Shown here in pieces: positions 59,713 through 64,000 of a stretch of 64,000 bases of DNA; the stretch's first letter is position 1, and every line of letters starts with the position of its first letter. Source of the stretch: JACVRW01 sp963821275 (GTDB taxonomy: Bacteria; Actinomycetota; Thermoleophilia; Solirubrobacterales; Thermoleophilaceae); the NCBI GenBank assembly GCA_963821275.1, contig CAWGDF010000001.1, positions 372,001-436,000 of the forward strand, given 5' to 3'. A model generated the notes under the pieces. It made no database searches, was not told the DNA's origin, and was given only the letters and a program-made list of their open reading frames with translations. The position numbers were made by a program, and so were the translations under genes.

Positions 59713-60591
59713 GTGAACGACCGGGTCCCACCGCACCTGTACTTCGTCGTCAGCGCCGTGTTCCACTACCTGGGGCCGGCCTTCGCCGTGCTGCTGTTCG
59801 CCCGGGTGGACGTGCTGGGCGTGGCCTGGCTGCGGGTGGTCGCCGCGGCGGCCATCTTCGCCCTGTGGCGGCGGCCGTGGAGGGCGATCGGGGCCCTCGA
59901 CCGCCGCGGCCGGCGCCTGCTGATCGGCTGGGGCGCCGTGCTGGCCGTGATGAACGCCTGCTTCTACGTGGCGATCGACCGGCTGCCGCTGGGCACGGTG
60001 GCGGCCATCGAGTTCCTGCCCGTGATCGTCCTCGCCGCCCTCGGGGCCCGCGGCCCGCGCAACATGCTCGCGCTGGTGCTGGCCGTCCCCGGCGTCTACC
60101 TGCTGACCGGTGTCCAGCTCGAGGGCCAGCCGCTCGGCGTGGCCTTCGCCTTCGCCAACGCGCTGCTGTTCGCGCTCTACATCGTGCTCGCGCACCGGGC
60201 CTCCCGGCTCGCGACGCTACCTCCCATCGACGCGCTGGCGGCCGCGATGCTGATCGCGGCTCTGTTCGTGACGCCGATCGGGGGCTGGGAGGTCGTGCCG
60301 GCCTTGACGGACCCGATCGCGCTGCTGGCCGGGATCGGGGTGGGGGTGTCGTCGTCGGTGATCCCGTACGTCTCCGACCAGCTCGCCATGCGACGCCTGT
60401 CGCGCGCGACCTACGCGCTCATGGTCTCGCTACTGCCGGCCACGGCCACCGTGATCGGGATCGTGGTGCTGGCCCAGGTGCCCACGTGGGCCGAGGCGAC
60501 CGGGGTGGCGCTGGTGATCGCCGGGGTGGCGCTTCACCGCGAGCCCGAGGAGGTCCCCTCCGAGGCCGGACCGCTGCCCGAGGCCGCGTAG
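59713..60591 (+). CDS. EamA/RhtA-type transporter
   Basis: 292 residues, ten hydrophobic helices in two EamA repeats. It begins PHLYFVVSAVFHYLGPAFAVLLFARVDVLGVAWLRVVAAAAIFALW, and the second repeat includes SSSVIPYVSDQLAMRRLSRATYALMVSLLPATATVIGIVVLAQ. RhtA-type members export threonine, homoserine or other small metabolites. Starts at GTG 59713, opposite the Lrp gene. Its last 58 bases overlap the 3' end of the convergent GNAT gene. Confidence 0.92.
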   Translation: MNDRVPPHLYFVVSAVFHYLGPAFAVLLFARVDVLGVAWLRVVAAAAIFALWRRPWRAIGALDRRGRRLLIGWGAVLAVMNACFYVAIDRLPLGTVAAIEFLPVIVLAALGARGPRNMLALVLAVPGVYLLTGVQLEGQPLGVAFAFANALLFALYIVLAHRASRLATLPPIDALAAAMLIAALFVTPIGGWEVVPALTDPIALLAGIGVGVSSSVIPYVSDQLAMRRLSRATYALMVSLLPATATVIGIVVLAQVPTWAEATGVALVIAGVALHREPEEVPSEAGPLPEAA

Positions 60592-61073
60592 ACCAGGTGC
60601 TCGGCCCCGCCGTGGGCCACGCGCCGGCCCTCGCGCCGCAGGCCGAGCTTCTCGGCCACCCGGATGGAGGCGTGGTTGCCGGGCCGGATCAGGGCGACGA
60701 CGCGCTCGATCCCGAGCGGCCCGAAGGCCTCGTCGAGGCAGGCTCGGGCCGCCTCGGTGGCGTAGCCGCGGCCCCACCAGCGCCGCCCGAGCGTGTAGCC
60801 CAGCTCGATCTCGGGCCCGCCCTCAATCGGGGCGAGCCCTGCGTCGCCGATCAGGTCGCCCGACGAGCGCTCGATGACCGCCCAGAACGCCGGGCCCCCG
60901 CCCCGGGCTCCCCGCACATGCAGGTCGAGCGCGCGGCGGGTGTGCTCGAGCGTCGGATAGGGCGGGATCCAACGGGTGACCTCGGGGTCCCCGTAGACCG
61001 CGTGCAGCGCAGGGAGGTCGTCCGGCTCGAAGGCGCGGATCAGCAGGCGCTCGGTCAGGAACGGCAGCGGCAT
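60534..61073 (-). CDS. GNAT-family N-acetyltransferase
   Basis: 179 residues. RimJ/RimL-like layout: LPFLTERLLIRAFEPDDLPALHAVYGDPEVTRWIP at the start and YTLGRRWWGRGYATEAARACLDEAFGPLGIERVVALIRPGNHASIRVAEKLGLRREG holding the acetyl-CoA loop R/Q-x-x-G-x-A. Acceptor unknown. The ATG at 61073 lies 16 bases after the Bcp stop, so the two are likely co-transcribed. Confidence 0.9.
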   Translation of the reverse strand: MPLPFLTERLLIRAFEPDDLPALHAVYGDPEVTRWIPPYPTLEHTRRALDLHVRGARGGGPAFWAVIERSSGDLIGDAGLAPIEGGPEIELGYTLGRRWWGRGYATEAARACLDEAFGPLGIERVVALIRPGNHASIRVAEKLGLRREGRRVAHGGAEHLVYAASGSGPASEGTSSGSR

Positions 61074-61089
61074 TCCCGCGAGCGGGTGC

Positions 61090-61548
61090 TCAACGCAGCA
61101 CCTCCAGCACCTGCTCGTCGTGCTCCGCCGGCTTGACCCTGCGCAGGACCGCCGCGACGGCACCCTGTTCGTCGATCACGAACGTGGTGCGCTCGTTGCC
61201 CCAGTAGCGCTTGCCGTACCTGTTCTTCTCCACCCAGACGCCGTAGCGCTCCGCCACCTCGTGGTCCTCGTCGGCCAGCAGCGTGAAGCCGAGCGACTGC
61301 TTGTCGTGGAAGCGCTTGACGTCCTTCACCGAATCGGGGGAGACGCCGAGCACCACCGCGTTCGCCTCCTCGTAGTCGGCCCTGTGGTCCCGGACGCCGC
61401 AGGCCTGCGTGGTGCAGCCGGGCGTGTCCGCCCGGGGGTAGAAATAGAGGACCACCCGCCGGCCGCGCAGGCCCGAGAGACTCACGGAGTTCCCCTCCTG
61501 GTCGGGCAGCTCGAAGTCCGGGGCGGTGTCGCCCTCGTTGACGCTCAT
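61090..61548 (-). CDS. bcp: Thioredoxin-dependent peroxiredoxin (Bcp/PrxQ)
   Basis: 152 residues. TAPDFELPDQEGNSVSLSGLRGRRVVLYFYPRADTPGCTTQACGVRDH holds the peroxidatic Cys with the resolving Cys five residues later, the atypical 2-Cys PrxQ pattern. WGNERTTFVIDEQGAV is the usual C-terminal strand. It reduces peroxides with thioredoxin in the cytoplasm. Divergent from the cupredoxin gene, 58 bases apart. Confidence 0.96.
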   Translation of the reverse strand: MSVNEGDTAPDFELPDQEGNSVSLSGLRGRRVVLYFYPRADTPGCTTQACGVRDHRADYEEANAVVLGVSPDSVKDVKRFHDKQSLGFTLLADEDHEVAERYGVWVEKNRYGKRYWGNERTTFVIDEQGAVAAVLRRVKPAEHDEQVLEVLR

Positions 61549-61606
61549 TCCCGGACTCTATGCACGCGCCACGAACCGGAGCTCGGCGGGCCGCGTATAC
61601 CCGGCC

Positions 61607-62065
61607 ATGAGCAGACGAGCCGCCCGAACAGTCGCCGTTCTAACCGCGGGCGCTGTGCTCGCGATCGCGGGCTGTGGCGGTGACGATGACGACTCCGGCA
61701 ACGGCAGCGGCGGTGGAAACGGGGGCGGCGGAGGCAGTGCCTCCGGCGGCGGAAGCGGCGGCGCCGAGGCGAGCGGCGGCTCCTCGCAGCTGAAGCTGGC
61801 CGCCGACCCCAGCGGGGCGCTGAAGTTCGACAAGACGTCGCTCAGCACCAAGCCGGGCAAGGTGACCGTGGTCATGGACAACCCCTCCGACGTCCCGCAC
61901 GCCATCGAGGTCGAGGGCCAGGGCGTTGAGGCCGAGGGCAAGACCGTCGGCAAGGGCGGTGTGTCGAAGGTGACGGTGGACCTCAAGAAGGGCGAGTACG
62001 AGTTCTACTGCCCGGTGGGCAACCACGCCGACGCCGGCATGGAGGGCACGCTCACCGTCAAGTGA
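61607..62065 (+). CDS. Cupredoxin-domain lipoprotein
   Basis: 152 residues. The lipoprotein signal AVLTAGAVLAIAGCGG is followed by a Gly/Ser-rich linker (residues about 26-60), then a plastocyanin/azurin-like domain. Type 1 copper ligands are all present: His in VPHAIEVEG, and Cys, His, Met in YCPVGNHADAGMEG. It is a small blue copper electron carrier on the outer surface. Partner unknown; complex I here ends at quinone, and a cytochrome oxidase is not in the window. Confidence 0.92.
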   Translation: MSRRAARTVAVLTAGAVLAIAGCGGDDDDSGNGSGGGNGGGGGSASGGGSGGAEASGGSSQLKLAADPSGALKFDKTSLSTKPGKVTVVMDNPSDVPHAIEVEGQGVEAEGKTVGKGGVSKVTVDLKKGEYEFYCPVGNHADAGMEGTLTVK

Positions 62066-62068
62066 CGG

Positions 62069-62917
62069 CTACTTGAGCAGCTTGGACAGGCGCCGGTCTT
62101 TCAGCACACGGCCGCCGGTCTGCTCCTCCGGGCAGTAGCACATCACGTAGTCCTTGAAGTGGATGGCCTCGATCCGCTCGCCGCAGCGCGGACACGGCTC
62201 GCCCGCGCGGCGATGGACCTGCAGCGGCATCGGCAGCTTGTCGGGCACCGTGTCGCCGATCACCTGCTCGTAGTGCTCGAGCGCCCCCCCGAGCGTCTCC
62301 TCGCACGCGGCCCGCAGCGCGGCGAGCTCGTCGCCGCCGAGGTCGGACGCGCGCTGGAAGGGCGACAGGCGCGCCGTCCAGAGGATCTCGTCCACCCAGG
62401 AGCGGCCGATGCCCGCGATCGTGCGCTGGTCGCGCAACAGCGGATGCAGGTGGCGCGGCTGGTCGAGCAGGCGGGCGAGCTCGTCCGGCGGCGGCGGCGG
62501 AAGGGCGTCGGGGCCGAGGCCGGCCACCGCGTCGTCGGCCGCGACCTCGGCGCTGCGCAGGAGCTTCGCCCAGGCGCGCTGCTGGGTGCCGAACTCGCGC
62601 AGGCGCAGCTCGCGGCCGTCGGCGGTGCGAACGAGCACGCGCGAGCTCTTGTCGCGCAGCGACGCCTTCTTGTCGTACAGCTGGAGGCGGCCGGCCGACA
62701 TCAGGTGCACGAGCAGGGTCAGCTCACCGGCCTCGACGGCCAGCATCTTCCCGATACGCCTCACCCCGCCCACGGTCTCGCCGGCCAGAGCGTCCAGCGG
62801 CGGATCGAAGGTCTTGAGCGCCACGAGGCCAGGGGCAAGCGCCGACTCGACCTGCGCGCCCTCCAGCGCTCGGCCGAGCCGGCGTGCGGTGATCTCGACC
62901 TCGGGCAGCTCGGGCAC
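62069..62917 (-). CDS. Fpg/Nei-family DNA glycosylase
   Basis: 282 residues. The catalytic N-terminus needs Pro directly after the initiator, so the true start is the GTG at 62917, giving PELPEVEITARRLGRAL with Pro1 and Glu2. An ATG three codons earlier would block the active site. Lys in GKMLAVEAGELTLLVHLMSAGRL, the helix-hairpin GIGRSWVDEILWTARLSPF and the zinc finger CPRCGERIEAIHFKDYVMCYCPEEQ follow. The last Cys pair is C-Y-C rather than C-x-x-C. It removes oxidised bases and nicks the strand. Three bases separate its stop from the convergent cupredoxin gene. Confidence 0.93.
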   Translation of the reverse strand: MPELPEVEITARRLGRALEGAQVESALAPGLVALKTFDPPLDALAGETVGGVRRIGKMLAVEAGELTLLVHLMSAGRLQLYDKKASLRDKSSRVLVRTADGRELRLREFGTQQRAWAKLLRSAEVAADDAVAGLGPDALPPPPPDELARLLDQPRHLHPLLRDQRTIAGIGRSWVDEILWTARLSPFQRASDLGGDELAALRAACEETLGGALEHYEQVIGDTVPDKLPMPLQVHRRAGEPCPRCGERIEAIHFKDYVMCYCPEEQTGGRVLKDRRLSKLLK

Positions 62918-62952
62918 TCGGGTCAAGGGTACGCACGACTACCCTCCGCGCT

Positions 62953-63390
62953 ATGAGGATCTCTGTGGCGGCCGACGAGCTGACCGGCGTGGCCGGCGCC
63001 CTGGTGGAGGAGCTGCGCCGCCGCGGCCACGAGCCGCTCGTGCACGGCGCGCTGAGCAAGGACGAGCGCGACGACTGGGCCTGGGCCAGCGAGGCGGCCG
63101 CCCGTGACGTGGCCGACGGGCGGGCCGACCAGGGCGTGGTCTGCTGCTGGACCGGCACCGGTGCCTCGATCGCGGCCAACAAGGTGGCCGGCGTGCGCGC
63201 CGCCCTATGCGGCGACGCCGAGACCGCCCGCGGCGCGCGCCGCTGGAACGACGCCAACGTGCTCGCGCTGTCACTGCGCAGCACGAGCCCGGCGCTGCTG
63301 GAGGAGATCCTCGACGGCTGGTTCGCGAGCGGCCCCAGCCCCGAGGCCGACGACGTTGCAAACGTCCGGCACCTCGACGAGATCGCCTAG
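62953..63390 (+). CDS. RpiB/LacAB-family sugar-phosphate isomerase, divergent
   Basis: 145 residues. The RpiB core is plain: QGVVCCWTGTGASIAANKVAGVRAALCGDAETARGARRWNDANVLALSLR. The catalytic-type Cys65 and the TGTG phosphate loop are kept. The Asp-His pair near the start is Asp8-Glu9, and the His of the usual HNDAN is Trp98. Both His positions take part in ribose-5-phosphate isomerase, so this may act on a different sugar phosphate or by a changed mechanism. Divergent from the Fpg gene, 35 bases apart. Confidence 0.82.
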   Translation: MRISVAADELTGVAGALVEELRRRGHEPLVHGALSKDERDDWAWASEAAARDVADGRADQGVVCCWTGTGASIAANKVAGVRAALCGDAETARGARRWNDANVLALSLRSTSPALLEEILDGWFASGPSPEADDVANVRHLDEIA

Positions 63391-63546
63391 CTGGCTGATT
63401 CCGCGACCTCGCGCACGCGGCGGGGTAGGGAGGGGGTTCCGCACGAAACGTCCAATAGTTGGACGCAACGTCGGGAACCCCCCTCGCCCGGCTCGGTCCC
63501 GTGCGCCCCCGCGCACACGCGGCCGCGGAATCAATCAGCTAGCTGC
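63391..63546. other. Highly structured intergenic region between convergent genes
   Basis: This 156-base stretch folds on itself in nested arms. The outer arms are AGCTGGCTGATTCCGCG on the left and CGCGGAATCAATCAGCTAGCT on the right. The next are AGGGAGGGGGTTCC and GGGAACCCCCCTCGCC. At the apex is the perfect hairpin GTCCAATAGTTGGAC (63450-63464). It may be a bidirectional terminator for the RpiB-like and MFS genes, an RNA, or a small non-autonomous element. Confidence 0.6.
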
Positions 63547-64000
63547 CTAGACCGGCTCCTTCGCGGGCTCCAGCCCGGGGCGGCCAAGCGGCCGCTGCTC
63601 GGGGTCACGCACGCCCGGGACGAACAGGAAGGCGCAGGCGAGCGCCCCCAGCAGCCCGGCGAGCGCGAGCGTCGCGCGGGCGCCGATCAGCTCGGCCACG
63701 GGGCCGGTCAGGGCGAACGAGACCGGGATCAGGCCTATCGAGACCATCCAGTCCAGGCTCGATACCCGGCCTAGCATCTCCTCCGGCACCAGCGTCTGCA
63801 CCAGCGTGTTCCAGACGATCATGCCGGCCGTGGTCGCGGCAAAGGCCACCGCGGCGATCAGGCACATCTGCCACGCCGCGCCCGCCAGGGCAAAGCCGGC
63901 GTCGACGATGCCGGCCACCGCCCAGCCGGCGTACATGAAGGTCACGTGGCGCCGGGGCACGCCGGTGCGACCCAGCGTCAGCGCCACCAGGATCGAGCCG
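63547..64000 (-). CDS. MFS transporter (MFS_3, EntS-like), truncated by window edge
   Basis: Only the C-terminal 150 or so residues are in the window. Four to five hydrophobic helices with VLVALTLGRTGVPRRHV, VWNTLVQTLVPEEMLGRVSSLDWMVSIGLIPVSFALTGPVAELIGARATLALAGLLGALACAFLFV. The MLGRVSSLDWM segment is typical of the enterobactin-exporter-like MFS_3 group. The tail is Pro/Glu-rich. The start lies beyond 64000. Confidence 0.85.
   Translation of the reverse strand, partial: GSILVALTLGRTGVPRRHVTFMYAGWAVAGIVDAGFALAGAAWQMCLIAAVAFAATTAGMIVWNTLVQTLVPEEMLGRVSSLDWMVSIGLIPVSFALTGPVAELIGARATLALAGLLGALACAFLFVPGVRDPEQRPLGRPGLEPAKEPV

Overview
The window comes from a very GC-rich bacterial chromosome with frequent GTG and TTG starts and 4-base stop/start overlaps. 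The gene content fits a free-living aerobic actinobacterium: a complete 14-gene complex I operon, a TrpB2-type tryptophan synthase beta chain, a PutA-like proline pathway split into two genes, and Tat and lipoprotein exports. A deep-branching group such as Thermoleophilia/Solirubrobacterales is my best guess. That placement is inference from gene content; no rRNA is present.

Layout. 1-3000 (minus strand): a truncated L,D-transpeptidase, tRNA-Ser(UGA), serS, a cytochrome c lipoprotein and an RsbW-type anti-sigma kinase. 3200-10673 (plus strand): a metal locus with a DUF4331 exported protein, a TPR protein, a NicO nickel/cobalt transporter with a His-rich loop, a Fur-family regulator and a CbiM-CbiN-CbiQ-CbiO ECF importer. 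A good promoter with a Nur-like site lies before the regulator. 11172-26093: nuoA-N in canonical order, closed by a long inverted repeat. 26194-34302: PAP2 phosphatase, acyl-CoA ligase, DUF427 protein, two tandem sulfatase-fold proteins, an MFS exporter and a small zinc-ribbon-like protein.

34311-39502 is a worn region. It holds a copper amine oxidase homologue with an altered cofactor motif, an alpha/beta hydrolase, a decayed IS481-type transposase, a YihY-like membrane protein and two VOC proteins, one of them broken by an internal deletion. 39552-45061 (minus strand): a flavin monooxygenase, a PHP domain fused to APS kinase, and the P5C dehydrogenase/proline dehydrogenase pair. 45097-57958: a frameshifted PhoD-like phosphatase, a two-domain ThyX-like protein, an RTX-repeat protein, rpe, trpB2, membrane and CBS proteins, a saccharopine-dehydrogenase-like reductase, a PQQ-type sugar dehydrogenase and gamma-glutamyltransferase. 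57993-64000: a UPF0104 membrane protein, an Lrp regulator divergent from an EamA transporter, GNAT, Bcp peroxiredoxin, a cupredoxin, an Fpg-like glycosylase, a divergent RpiB homologue, a highly structured intergenic region and a truncated MFS gene.

The most unusual items are the PHP-APS kinase fusion, the tandem sulfatase-fold pair whose nucleophile position is Thr in one and Ala in the other, the amine oxidase homologue without the Asn-Tyr-Asp/Glu cofactor motif, the two-domain ThyX protein with a split signature, an identical 35-bp hairpin element after two unrelated genes, and the nickel/cobalt locus that couples DUF4331 and TPR proteins to NicO and CbiMNQO.
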